Notes: a model not told the origin generated them from the sequence alone. A DNA stretch of 37,448 nucleotides from Phoronis australis (GCA_002633005.1 NMRA01000251.1:539100-576547), one strand, 5' to 3'. Shown: positions 10,457 through 21,325, counted from the stretch's first letter. Made by a program: numbers and translations.

Positions 10457-10761
10457 TGTAACGGGGGCGGTATCTACGACCAAGGCGCCCCGATTTTACG
10501 AGCCCGGTGCAGACTGAGGGTGATATTGAAAACTAAAAGTTGGTGAATAATACATAGGTTTATTGTAAGAATATATAACTGCAATATTTCACACTTACAA
10601 GCAATCCAGTTGTTCCATGATTTAGTATAGCAGCGTTGTGATTTATACAGTTCTGATACACGGGCAAGCCAGTCGCTGATTAATAGTTGTGTGTGCAAGA
10701 ACGGGGCAATTTGGTTATTCAGATCCGAAAGGTAAGATGCAATCAAGCTCGGGAGGAGCCC
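10457..10761 (-). mobile_element. Probable LTR interrupting the foldback element
   Basis: On the minus strand this non-homologous segment has, in order, a TATA-like CTGTATAAATC (near 10645), a polyadenylation signal AATAAAC (near 10560) and a terminus ending CCCCGTTACA exactly at the breakpoint. That layout is typical of an LTR ending in CA. The other terminus and any internal gag-pol lie in the N gap, so neither the target duplication nor the superfamily can be shown. A long reverse frame crosses it but has no retroelement motif I recognise. A solo LTR or other repeat remains possible. Confidence 0.45.
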
Positions 10762-11106
10762 NNNNNNNNNNNNNNNNNNNNNNNNNNNNNNNNNNNNNNN
10801 NNNNNNNNNNNNNNNNNNNNNNNNNNNNNNNNNNNNNNNNNNNNNNNNNNNNNNNNNNNNNNNNNNNNNNNNNNNNNNNNNNNNNNNNNNNNNNNNNNNN
10901 NNNNNNNNNNNNNNNNNNNNNNNNNNNNNNNNNNNNNNNNNNNNNNNNNNNNNNNNNNNNNNNNNNNNNNNNNNNNNNNNNNNNNNNNNNNNNNNNNNNN
11001 NNNNNNNNNNNNNNNNNNNNNNNNNNNNNNNNNNNNNNNNNNNNNNNNNNNNNNNNNNNNNNNNNNNNNNNNNNNNNNNNNNNNNNNNNNNNNNNNNNNN
11101 NNNNNN
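10762..11106. other. Assembly gap (345 N)
   Basis: Run of 345 unknown bases. The sequence on its right resumes just upstream of where the PRKD start codon lies in copy A, so the missing allele of PRKD exon 1 and the rest of the LTR-like insertion probably fall here. Frames translated across the Ns are meaningless. Confidence 1.
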
Positions 11107-11339
11107 CATTTTGAGTTCATGTTCTTCAACTAGCCGCTAGGGGACTGAAGTAGACATCCGAAGGTCACGTGATCGCCCGTTTTGTTTCACAAAAAACAAA
11201 AAATAGCTTTTTAACCTTACATGATAACGCGTAATTTGATGAAGAAAATACAAATAATCTATTATTAAACACACCGTAATAACACAATGAGAAATTCACT
11301 TATTTTTGCAACAACCGTAAAGTAGTCTAATATTTAGAG

Positions 11340-11564
11340 ATGTCTGACGGAGAGTCTCAACAAGCAACGGATTCCGCGCCAATAGATTCATCGCAGCATG
11401 ACTTAGAAAGTAATTCAGATGACAGTCAATTACAAGAAGTCAAAGGATGGCTCAACAAACGTACCAAGATCTCACACAAATGGAAACGACTGTGGTGCAC
11501 TCTAAGAAAGACGGACTTGTTTTATGGTCAAACTGAGGTCAATGCCGAAGACGTAACGTCTCAA
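11340..11564 (+). CDS. PH-domain protein, exon 1 (copy B)
   Basis: Encodes the same 75 residues as copy A except Asp for Glu at position 21. The remaining nucleotide differences are silent, consistent with two functional alleles under purifying selection. The donor CAA|GTAAGT is intact. This copy is contiguous with the terminal exon at 13530-13748 without a gap, so it gives the reliable gene model: join(11340-11564, 13530-13748), 147 codons. The intron of about 1,965 bp contains the foldback element and a SINE-like head. Confidence 0.8.
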
Positions 11565-12283
11565 GTAAGTGTTAATGCAGAGTATCATTATGAAGTGTCT
11601 TTCCTTTGAACGAAGGAGTCTGACTGTCTGTAAGTGGGAGTAACTGTTCTAGCGGCGAAAAGTTAAAGACACCAACGACAGCCTAAGGTGTCCTTCTGTG
11701 CGCAAAACGTAGGTCTACTTCCATAGCAACCCAACAACAAGTTGGGAAGAACACCCTGTAGCCAAAATCTTACACAACTGATTAACTCCATTCTGGCATT
11801 GATGGTTGGAGGGCTAGCTCCCTTTTGTTCGATAATTGCTCTAATCTACAGTAAGATCATATCTAGCTTTAGCCTTGGTACAAAGCTGTATACTAAATAT
11901 ATGTATTTTGATGACAGTCTTCATATTAGCTGGCTGGCTAATCTGGCCTGTGCTGCTAAAAATAAAAGTTACATATTTGAACATAAACCAATAGCATTTC
12001 TGAAATCCTGGTCAAATGGTGATCATGTTTAGTTTTTGAATTGCCAAAATCGCCCAACTGCAACCGAAGTTACGACAGTCAATTCTTTCCGAATGTACCA
12101 ATTCACTCTGGGTTTGAGTATGTTCACACGTGGTCTGGTAGATAATTGGCTTGCGTGTTGTCATACCATACAAAAGACTGTGCTTGGCTGTTAACATGTT
12201 ATCACTCGCTCACAACCCTCTACGTCTGGTAAAGTCACTAAACGGAAAAATGACGTCATGCTGCCACCGTCACAGGTGTGAGG

Positions 12284-12338
12284 CACAGATGTCATCAGCT
12301 TCTGCATGATCGTCCCCAATACTCTACATATACGTATG

Positions 12339-12374
<36 letters not shown>

Positions 12375-12992
12375 TATCTATACATACTACAAGGAATTCC
12401 ATGGGTGCTTCACTTCAGCCGTCCAGGTCAAACACAAAACTCAAGGAATTTACACAAAACAGGGGTTAGCAAACCATGAGCAATTGTTCTTCTGATAGTA
12501 TCATTTACAGTGTCCTGCTCCAGCGAATTTGCAACAAATTTGCGGTCGAAGCACAAAATTCTTCCCAAAAAGCCGATGCGTACTGTCAATGTGTCCCACA
12601 CGAGTCGGTATGGAATTATTCGATGACTTACGGATCGGCGGCAATTGCCGGTTTATTGCGGAAGGTTACGAATGGTCTGAGTTATTGATGTTATGACCTT
12701 CCGTGACAAATCGTCAATTTCCGTGAGGCACACTGACTACCCATCGGCTTTTTGGGAAGATTTTTGTGCTTTGACCGCGACTTGGTTGCGAACTCGCTGG
12801 AGCTGGACACTGTAAATGCTACCAGAAGAAAGAACAACTGCCCGTGGTTTGTTGAACCCCTGTTTTGTTTAAATTTATTGAGTTTTGTGTTTGATATGGA
12901 TGGCTGAAGTGAAGCACCTGTGGAATTCCTTGTTCGAGTGTCATACCTTGTAGTAGTGTATTGGAGACAATCAGAAGCTGAGGACGCCTATG
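12284..12992. mobile_element. 709-bp foldback hAT-like element
   Basis: Termini are CACAGATGTCATCAGCTTCTG and its inverted partner, read from the right as CATAGGCGTCCTCAGCTTCTG. An exact 8-bp target duplication GTGTGAGG flanks the element (12276-12283 and 12993-13000). The arms are inverted copies over almost the whole length: GGAATTCCATGGGTGCTTCACTTC, AACACAAAACTCAA, AACAGGGGTT, GAGCAATTGTTCTTCT and AAAGCACAAAA-CTTCCCAAAAAGCCGAT all recur reversed in the right half. The centre lies near 12650-12690. There is no transposase ORF, so it is non-autonomous. It sits in PH intron 1. Confidence 0.88.
12330..12388. repeat. (CATATA)n microsatellite in the foldback left arm
   Basis: About nine ACATAT units follow the CCCCAATACTCTACATATA end of the TIR. 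The allelic arm has (TC)n(TA)n at the same place, so the site is length-polymorphic. Confidence 0.85.
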
Positions 12993-13107
12993 GTGTGAGG
13001 CCTGTGAGGCATAATTCGTCGAAGAGCTCCCTACATATGGACGGCCTGTGGGATGCATTCTACCATCTCTACTGTGGCCAGGTGAGAGGGTGGTACTGTC
13101 TGTGTTC

Positions 13108-13174
13108 ACCGAGGACTTGAATTCGGGATCTTCAGTGTATAAGTCAAGCATCCGAACCGATCGACCATGAGAGG
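13108..13174 (-). mobile_element. tRNA-like SINE head
   Basis: On the minus strand CTCATGGTCGATCGGTT resembles an RNA polymerase III A box (TRGYnnARnnGG) and GAATTCAAGTCCTC resembles a B box (GGTTCRANTCC), about 35 bp apart as in tRNA genes. The cloverleaf pairing is poor, so this is a tRNA-derived SINE head or degraded tRNA pseudogene rather than a functional tRNA. Confidence 0.45.
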
Positions 13175-13529
13175 CTTTATTTGACTTACATCAGTTGTAT
13201 GTCTCACCCGAAACTGGGAAATTCTCCATACTCCAAACAGGAAGTGTGGTGGTGTCAGATCGCAGAATCACTAATGGTGCTCCAAACTGTTGGTTGTGGG
13301 CCTCTGTAGAAAAATCCACGTGTTCATTACTTTACTTTAGCCAACCCTAAAATTGTAAATTTGACATGTACACATAGGCTGTGACTTGAATTGCCAGCTC
13401 ATTTGGCAACCATCCAATGAGCATCTAATTTGTATTTATTGCCTCCAAATTTGCATTTTTGACATGCTTTCTTAAATATCAGGAATTATATAATCATTTT
13501 GCAGATACAGACTTTTGTGCATGTTGCAG

Positions 13530-13748
13530 AGTTCCCAGTTGAAGAGAATATGTCTTGATGGTGCCGAGATCTGTGAATCGGATATTGACAAGAAGCAGTT
13601 TGCATTCCGTCTCCGCCCAGCTAGCAGCAAGCGCTATTACTACTTCCATTGTGACGATGAGGAGACTCAACAACAGTGGATGCAGGCCATATGTTTCGCC
13701 AAAGCAGCCAGTAAATCAGACGCCTCAGCTACATGCGTCGTGCAGTGA
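13530..13748 (+). CDS. PH-domain protein, last exon
   Basis: Encodes residues 76-147 and the stop. It supplies beta-4 QLKRICLDG, beta-5 KQFAFRLRP (97-105), beta-6 KRYYYFHCDDEE and the C-terminal helix ETQQQWMQAICFAKA, with the near-invariant PH-domain Trp at 125. The acceptor TTGCAG|AGTTCC (AG at 13528-13529) restores phase 0 with exon 1. A competing acceptor 25 nt upstream (TTTTGCAG|ATACAG) would shift the frame and stop after 17 codons. The tail SKSDASATCVVQ has no clear prenylation box. No canonical AATAAA was found nearby. An additional exon between the two is possible but not needed. Confidence 0.8.
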   Translation, partial: SSQLKRICLDGAEICESDIDKKQFAFRLRPASSKRYYYFHCDDEETQQQWMQAICFAKAASKSDASATCVVQ

Positions 13749-14060
13749 ATAACTGTTCATTTTGTTTAACTGTAATCAAAATAAGTCATCAAAACTGACC
13801 TTTTTTATTTTTCAAGCACTTATAAAATTCCATATTGGTACCTTGTGGAAGAAACTACCACACCATGGGTCTCTATGTTTGTCATCGCATTCACTATGGC
13901 TAATCCTTCACAAGATAGAGTTGTACAAAGTGGTCCTAACAACTATTCAACGTGTTAACAAAGGTGGAACTTAGTTGTACAGAGAATTTTGTAAAACAGC
14001 ACTCCTCAAGGTAACCCTATGTATCTGTAAGGTTAAAGTTAAGGTCCTTCTGTTTATCTG

Positions 14061-14517
14061 AAAGGGAAACTAAACCATGTTTTGGCCTATTTGCAGATAT
14101 TTACAATTGCTTTCCCAACCAGCTGCGTGTAACTAAATACATTGGTGGCGCAGCACTGAAAAAAGTGGGGTGCTTTAGCCCCCCCAGCCCCGCCTGTGGT
14201 GCGCTGCCCATAGACCATGTTCTGAGCAGCATTGAAAAAGTGGGGCTATAGCCCCCCTCCAGCCCCCTATGGTGCATCGCCCATGAAATAGTGTTATGTA
14301 ACCCTTGTTAACCCTAGCAAGCGTAACCTACACTGTAGTTGAGTTATCAGGACAACTGTGGGAAAAGGCTACCAACCAAGAATCATAGTGCCCATTCTTT
14401 GACAAAGTGGGTATGTTTTTAGTTGTGTCCTGCTTTTATCACTCAGGTGAGAATCCAATCAAGCGACAGAATGAGGATTGGTTGAAATAACCAAAACAAG
14501 ATTTTGTATCCTTTTAA
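14061..14517. mobile_element. MITE with AAAGG(G/A)-ACTAAACC ends, copy 1
   Basis: Left end AAAGGGAAACTAAACCATG-TTTTGG and right end CCAAAACAAGATTTTGTATCCTTTT are inverted relatives. Internal blocks GCCTATT-GCAGAT, TGTGTAACT, CTGCTTTTATCACTCAGGTGAGA and GGTTGAAATAACCAAA also occur in copy 2 at 15635-15974. This copy carries a nested insertion at about 14143-14290. There is no ORF, so it is non-autonomous. Confidence 0.65.
14143..14290. mobile_element. GCAGCACTGAAAAAAGTGGGG repeat, nested
   Basis: A dimer of about 75-bp units: GG(T/C)GGCGCAGCACTGAAAAA-GTGGGG, then AGCCCCCCAGCCCC, then TATGGTGCGC-GCCCAT. The same dimer is at 30512-30633 inside a LINE relic. The unit ends are roughly inverted (GGCGGCGCA against GGTGCGCCGCCC), giving a small hairpin element. 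It interrupts the surrounding MITE. Confidence 0.65.
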
Positions 14518-15634
14518 GTCCCAATGTTGTTACATTTAGGGGGAGTTATTGTATGTTTCTTAAAAGTAGGCTGCAAGATAACTGTAAAGGTTGTAATGAG
14601 ACGGAACCGTTTATGGTTTGTTTGTAATAAGAATACAAATATGAATGCGTTTTTGCAAAAAATGGTGCAGTTTCAGTATCAAGAATGCAAATTTCACAGT
14701 CCACACTAGTTGGTAACCTAACCTTGTTTCAGAGCTGAGTGTTGACTAAGTCCACACATGTCCGTGATTCACAAAAGAAATGTTGAAACCCTCCCAGTGA
14801 TGCTCCCCAGTTGGTTAACAAAAGTGAATATTAATTCTAGTCTACTGCATTTGGGTACATTAACTAAAGGCCACGGAATAGTGGGTTTCATCATTTTGTG
14901 CGGATACTAGTCACCCCATTTCACTTAGAGATCACTTAAAGTACAAAGCAACAGTAGTACAACATACAGTTTGCTCATCATGACGGCTACAGTACAAGTT
15001 AAATTTAAAGTAATCATCCATTGCAACTAATTCTGTTAAATCCAAAAATAACTGGTGATAACTATTATGATAGCAAACTTTAATTGTAAAACAACCTGGC
15101 GATATATTCAACTTCCACCCAGCTCTCGTGATGGAGAGTTTTGTCTGAATACTTTTGGCATGCACTGTATTTCCCGTCTTATGACGTGCCGAGGGCCACA
15201 ATTTCTGAACCATTCTTGAACCGGTTATACTTTGGACCACTTCACCTGAGCTTTATAGGACCAACACACTTTTGAAACTCCCTCCTGCACCACCATCTTG
15301 TCTCGCTTTTTTGACATACATTCAATTTTATATTTTTATATTACATATATCATTGTGCTATTCCCTGGATGTATGGTTTTTGTGCTTTTCGACACTTTCC
15401 TCCTTATATTTCACGGCTACAACTTATTAAAGAACAAATCCACTTGCATGGCATGTGCAGCCAATGTGAAATTGCATTTTATTAATTGATTTGCATTTTT
15501 ACCTCACAGGCGGGTGGTTGGTATTTTGTTAAGTAATTTTGTTGTACAACTTGAAGCTGCCTTTTGCCCTGTTCATTTGGTTAAGAAGCAAAATCGAACT
15601 AGGCCTTTACTGTGATAAAATTGGTGTCTTAATT
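14518..15634. other. Intergenic sequence, nothing recognised
   Basis: Between two MITE copies. Short ORFs at 14524, 14932 (minus) and 15298 have no motif, no splice context and ordinary AT-rich composition. Confidence 0.4.
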
Positions 15635-15974
15635 AAAAGGATACTAAACCTGCTTTTGGCCTATTAACAGATGTTAACAACCACATTCCCATTCAATTCC
15701 CTGACACAAAATAATGCTGTGTAACTCTCTCATCAACCTTCAAACATTTGGAGCAACTTTTAAAAATGACTTACAAAGAGTGATCTACGCTCTAGGCGAG
15801 TTACAAAACTTTGGAAAGACCTCTGGCCAAAAACCATAATCTGTGACTCTGTAAGTATATGTTTTACCTGCACCCTGATTTTATCATTCAAGTGAGACGC
15901 CAATGGTCCATTAGCAGAATACAGAATACAGATTAATTGATTGAAATCACCAAAGCAAGGTTTAGTGTCCTTTT
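15635..15974. mobile_element. MITE with AAAAGGATACTAAACC ends, copy 2
   Basis: The terminal inverted repeat AAAAGGATACTAAACCTGCTTTTGG faces CCAAAGCAAGGTTTAGTGTCCTTTT, about 25 bp with few mismatches. ATT lies on both sides, a possible 3-bp target duplication, though that is weak evidence. The element is 340 bp without a transposase. It shares its internal sequence with copy 1. Confidence 0.7.
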
Positions 15975-17163
15975 ATTAGTCCTCACATTTATAGAAGTTG
16001 CAGGCAGTACTTACATGCGCCATTTTCAAATTCGCAACTTTTGGGCTGATGGTTTTGATTTGTAAGGGAAATGGAACCCTTTCTGTAAGGAATATTTTGA
16101 GATTGATTTCATGAGAGTAAAAGGCCCAATTCATTTTTACTCTACTAAACGGGGCAAAATGGAACTTTTTTTATTTTCATGATGCTGCCTTTTAAAGCTG
16201 AGATATGTACTTAATAAATGACTGCAGGTGTTATTAAAAATAGATCAAAAATAGTAACCATATTTGTCAAAATTGTTTCTGACACAGTCGTACTTGATAA
16301 CTAAAGAATGACCAAGTAAGGTATATTGAATTAAGTGTTATTTATTTTTTGTATTTATCACCTATTTTTGTTGTATTTAAATAATAATTTGTCTTGTGGT
16401 TTGAATGAGGTTGTGTTTTAGTTGTTTTTTTTTGAAATTGCAACTGTTGATGAAATGATTGCATAGATAGTGGAAGCAATGATTTATCCATAACATACAC
16501 CTGTAGAAAACCTTGGATAGAGCACCCAATTTTAGTCTTACCTGGTAACAATTTGTGGTATTGTAAAATAACCACTTTAAGGTAATTTAAATGTAGACTA
16601 GATCAAAACGTCATTACCAACTTTTGGGGCAATTGTTTAAGAAAACCTCATTTAGTCCTTGGGAGCTCACTGTTTTTGTCTGAACATCAGCAGTTAGGAG
16701 ATTTTCCAAGAGTAAAAACAAGTTAAAGAGATGTTAATTGCAGATCAAACTCTTTCAGCTTATTTATTTTTATTTATTTATTTCTTGACTATAAGCATAA
16801 GCATGTTTTTGGACTTCTCTGTTCAAGAGAGGGGTATATGTCAGCTGTGTTCCAATGCAGGTATAAGAGAATTCTTATCGATGGTGCCAGTGAAAATCAA
16901 TGGTTTGTTGTATGTTGTCTGTTTGCCTTGAATTTTGCATCTTAAATAAATACATTTATAGTCAACTGATGAAGTCAATTTTCTCCTAAACCTTTTTGTT
17001 GTGGTGCAACAGTGTGTGTTTACTTTTTGAGTGTTCACCCAGCTCTGGCTGTGTAAGAGGTTAACCTACTCAGGATAACAACAATGACATCTCATTATCC
17101 CTGAATCACCAGCACTTGGATTTCTTACCACAATTGCTTGTTCAATACAAAATACATATTTTT
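15975..17163. other. Intergenic AT-rich sequence, nothing recognised
   Basis: No exon-like ORF, RNA gene or repeat related to other parts of the window was seen. The last ZnT exon is expected somewhere between 13749 and 25943 on the minus strand, but I could not find its characteristic C-terminal motif here. Confidence 0.35.
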
Positions 17164-17399
17164 CAGGGCTTGGAATCTTTCTCTTTTAAAATTTCCTCTC
17201 TTTCGGCTTCAATTTCTTATTTAATTTCCAGTTTCCTCTTTTTTGTCTCATCAGTATTTTGGCTTTATTCTTGCAGAAATGTTTATTTCAGTTAAATTTT
17301 GCAACACAAAAGATATTTCTGTCACACAAGCCTATTTGTGGAACAACACATCACCTGAGAAATTTTTCTCTTTTTTGTCATTGATCATTCCAAGCCCTG
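17164..17399. mobile_element. 236-bp MITE with CAGGGCTTGGAAT ends
   Basis: Exact 13-bp inverted ends, CAGGGCTTGGAAT and ATTCCAAGCCCTG, bound a pyrimidine-rich interior. CAGGG-type termini are common in hAT elements. The flanking octamers (ATATTTTT and GTTGATGA) do not match, so no target duplication is retained and the superfamily is tentative. Confidence 0.6.
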
Positions 17400-18426
17400 G
17401 TTGATGAGGTGTCGACCTTCATTAATACTTTTCTCTTTAGTTAGCAGGTGATTGTAATATAGTTTTTATGAAATTAAACAGTGAAAATTATATTTTATCT
17501 AACCCAACTAGATTGTCTGAAACTTGTACTTTAATGAGGCATGGACCGCTTAAGCTGGCCAAAATATCTTTCAAACAAATTCCCAACAAACGTACCATCG
17601 ATTAAGGTCTAGTACACATTAATTCACTTTCCAATGTGAGGAAAGTTCCAGAAAAAATAACTAAATTCACGATTTTTGAAATACATGTGAAGGAAAAACT
17701 GTGGTTACCACAGAGATCCTAATCTCCATCACACTTATGATGCATGCGTTCAGTCAGTTGCTTGAGGTCAAAGGTCACACTTTCCATTTAAGGGAAATGT
17801 GTTACGTGTATGTGAATTTCACTGAAGCTTTTTGATATTTATCCCATACGCATTGAATCAGTAGAATGCAATATGGCCATGTAATAATGTTTTCCGTATT
17901 CACCTCCCGCACTACTTCAACAGCGACCTATGACATGGAAAGTTCAAAAGGTAGGTCAGCGTCGCTAGCCGGTTCGATCATCAAACTTTCCGAATATAGT
18001 TTAAAGTAATACAGTTGCAGCAGTATAAAAAACACTCGACATGCAATCAGGCCCTAAACGTAACATCTGCTACAAAACTGTTAATTGTATGACACTTCTG
18101 TCTCAGTTTTCAATTTGTTAAATTTATACCGTCTGCAACTCAGGCACCGATTCCTCGGTACCTACAATATCAAATGTTGTTATTTAACTATTTTCAGGAG
18201 ATGTTACAAGTTCAATGAAAAGCTACCCTTGTTTTTATCTTTGTTATCTCTTTTCAAGTAATAAATCGTTACATTTAAAACTGTTTCTTTTACTAGAGAA
18301 AACTTGCAACCTAACGCGCAAGTACATGTACATAAGATGTGATCCGCCACGTGAAGAGTCTGAGTGAGGTATTTAAAAATCTGCCGAAAAAATGAAAGAA
18401 ACTTAGGAATTCGAAGCGTACGGGAT

Positions 18427-18566
18427 AAATACAAAACGTACCTCGATTGTCATAGAAGAAGTAATATCCCACTGGACATAATTCCGTCGGTCTCGGTCGA
18501 TACGCGGAATAATGTCTCATGGAATATTACTTCATGTACGCCATTCTGGGTACGTTTTGTGTATTT
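18427..18566. repeat. Imperfect hairpin within copy 1
   Basis: Left arm AAATACAAAACGTACC...GAAGTAATATCCC...ACATAATTCCG and right arm CGGAATAATGTC...GGAATATTACTTC...GGTACGTTTTGTGTATTT are inverted copies of about 60 bp around an 18-bp loop. It looks like a degraded foldback MITE. It recurs at 22653-22792 in copy 2. Confidence 0.65.
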
Positions 18567-21039
18567 AAAAGTCGACATAGCCTGGTACAGAATACCCCTC
18601 GTGACAGGAAATATTGCGCGGTACTGAGCATTGTTGGTCCACCTGCAAAGCAAAAAATGTGCGTGAGACGAGAAAAATGGTTCCTGAGGAGGGAATAGCA
18701 CACGCGAGAGAATAAATTCGTGCACGGGCGAGTCCGAGCCGTGTACAGGCAGGGAAGTCCACTTATCTTTATTCGTAAAATGCACATTCAATTCGGCTGA
18801 GCAGTTACATTCACTAATCACGGCAAGTCAGTTTCCGTGCCCGTTGGCTAAAGGTAGTCACACAGGCTTACCACACGTTACTTATCCGTTATGTATCCAG
18901 TAAAAGGTTGTGATACTGGAAACATGGCGATTTAATAAACTATGGATAAGCAGTTGTGCTTGGTGTACTTTTGCAGTTGGTCGATTTATTTAAAGAATGC
19001 GACTTCTACATTTCAATAATGTAGCAGGTAAGCCTAAAGGCATCATAGACTACAGTTGCGAATCTGTTGTCAAAAATCTATGATGGCATAGAATTCTTTG
19101 AAAATTTCATCGTTACCGCCATTTGCCATGAAAATATTTAAGACATGCAATAAAGATAAATGCTACTGAAAAAGAAGTTAAATTTTATTTAACCGAGCCC
19201 TATGTTACACTTATTTATGCGTTGAGCTTACACGACTTCTTAGCAACGAAGGTTAGTGAACATTAGTGAACAAACTGCTTTGTTTCCAAGACATATTATA
19301 AAGATAACATCACAGTGTTAGCAACAATGAGCTATCTTATTGGTTAGCACGACGATAGAAATGTTAATCGGAAAGGTATTTTGCCTCAAAATGTCCATTT
19401 CAACTTCTCATACTTCTCATAATGACTGATTTGGTAGTCACAAAATATTTAACAATTGGAGCCCACGTGCCGATTTTTTGCTCAAATTTTGTGAAACTGG
19501 CCTTCTGAGAGTGACGAAAGCTTAAGTCTTACTAATTGTAATTTCACAATGTTTGACAAACAATCATGTTAAAAATCAGTCTTGGACTAGCTCTTCCATT
19601 GAATATATTTAAGATTTTTTGACTCCCTTCTCGCAAGTTTTGCTGTTCAGCACGCATTTGGTTCCGCCAGGCTCCGGCTGGACGCCATTTTGCTGTGTTT
19701 TGTGAACACGACGCCATACAACTGCTTCAAAACGGACACGGTTAAACATAATCAAGAATGGAAAAGAGTGAGATTTACTTCCATCATCGTGTATCCCTCT
19801 AAAAATTACCTTTCGTAACATGAATGGTTGTACGATTTCACAAAAACAGAAAAATAGAGGCAATCCATTCCATCATTGGGCGGGCCTTCTTTCCGTGAGA
19901 GGCCCTTTAAGAAGTTGTCAATAAAAAGCACGAAAAAGGTTGCGCATGGATGCCATCAACGGACCCTATCCAAGGTCTGGGCACTTAAGTATGAAAGGAC
20001 CCATAATTTCAATAAAACAGGAAATTAGCACCAGAGAATCTGCTGCCTGTTTAATTTTTATCAAGTGATATACAATTTTGGCACCAAACGATAAAAGACA
20101 GCGACTGATGACTCTGTTATTCTTTGCCGGAGAGGGGTCGATGGTGAAATATATCTTTGCATTCCCTAAAATTGTCTTCTTGATAAAAATCCAGTTAAAT
20201 AATATTCTTTACAGAAACTGTGCTTTACAAATTTTCTTGAGTTCGAAATATATGTATGAATGATTACGCGTACGTAAATAGGCCCCATAACAACGATGTC
20301 CTGGCCAGGGCCCTCAAAGGGTAAATCAAGCACTGGCCGTTGACAAATGTTCTTTTGAAATTTCTCTCTTCCCCGTGTATTGCTTTTCTCGACTGCCTCC
20401 GGGGACAAGCCTGTACCGGTTGCGACGGCTTAACCCTGACGCCAGCTCACTGGAATTGTCAGACAACAGAACTTTTCGACTATACTTCGTATACACATTC
20501 TTCGCACACGGTCATTATTTCCGGTTCCCACTTTTCTGTCTGCACGTGAGATTGGTGCATATCATACTTCTTGCGCAGAACACCTGTAGCAACTTTTAGC
20601 ACTGCATTCTGGTCAGCATTCGCATCTGAAAAGAACATTAAGTTACCAATACAAATTTTGTATTTAGCCGTATGTCCTAAGACACAGTGAGATGAAGGAG
20701 AGTATCTACAGATTTTCCAAATTTTATGTATGATTATGCATAATTATCAAATCTGTTTGTATTTTGACTGTACTCAGCGGTATATACTGTAAAACTGCAT
20801 GCGAAATAGTTTACTGGGAACATTCCCGGATACAGGTCTATTTGCCATTATTTGTGAACTTACTATATGTCTGTTGATGTAACCGGCGAAGTTAACTCGG
20901 GAATAAAAAGTTATTATTATTCTATGTTGTGGCGTCTTAGTGTTTGCAATCAGCCACCAATAAGAGACTGCGTTTTTTGGGAGTTGGCTTGATAATGTTT
21001 CCGATTGAATCGAAGAATTATGGCTATATCCCTTCAATT

Positions 21040-21325
21040 TTCGGATCCTCAAGGGATGCACGCATCCAGGGAGGGCTCGAGGGCTCAAACGAGCCCACCA
21101 TTTGGCGAAGTGGGTAAAAAGGTCCACCTCAGAGAAACAAAAAGTCCGAGAAAACGAGACAAAAGTCCACTAAAAAGGCGCAAACGCACAGTTGCACAGT
21201 TCACACACCTGAAGGTGGTACCCCGTTTTTTATTTAGTCCTCCCGCTTTTTTGTTAGCAAAAGGTCCACTTTGTCAGAGATTCGAGCCCACCCCCCCATA
21301 TTAAAAGCTGGGTGCGCGCATGCAG
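21040..21325. mobile_element. CTCGAG-type repeat (copy in 4.2-kb repeat 1)
   Basis: Starts near GCACGCATCCAGGGAGGGCTCGAG, passes CATTTGGCGAAGTGGGTAAAAAGGTC, CAGAGAAACAAAAAGTCCGA and AACGAGACAAAA, and ends AAAGCTGGGTGCGCGCATG. The ends are inverted relatives (GCGCGCACCCAG against GCACGCATCCAG). An inverted copy is at 33150-33430. No protein-coding frame is conserved between copies. Confidence 0.6.

Larger units (their letters stand above)
11107..12499. repeat. Haplotype-like duplication, copy B (PH exon 1)
   Basis: Second copy of the promoter, PH exon 1 and proximal intron 1. This copy is continuous with the intact foldback element and the last PH exon. It lacks the 92-bp MITE and the LTR-like insertion, so it represents the ancestral arrangement at both sites. 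Confidence 0.85.

Noticed and set aside
10474-11133. Long ORFs crossing the N run on both strands
   Set aside because: They consist mostly of unknown residues; the open frame is created by the Ns.
15298-15489. 63-codon hydrophobic ORF resembling a small membrane protein
   Set aside because: Hydrophobicity is that expected of T-rich DNA; no promoter, splice or homology support.
18204-18821. Several overlapping ORFs conserved in both 4.2-kb copies (also 22471-23048)
   Set aside because: Conservation reflects the duplication. Frames shift between copies, they overlap on both strands, and the segment contains an imperfect hairpin.
20774-21304. ORFs of 117 aa (minus) and 99 aa (plus), identical in copy 2
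   Set aside because: They lie in the apparently identical 1.1-kb tract and cross the CTCGAG repeat; the diverged copy at 33150-33430 does not keep the frame.
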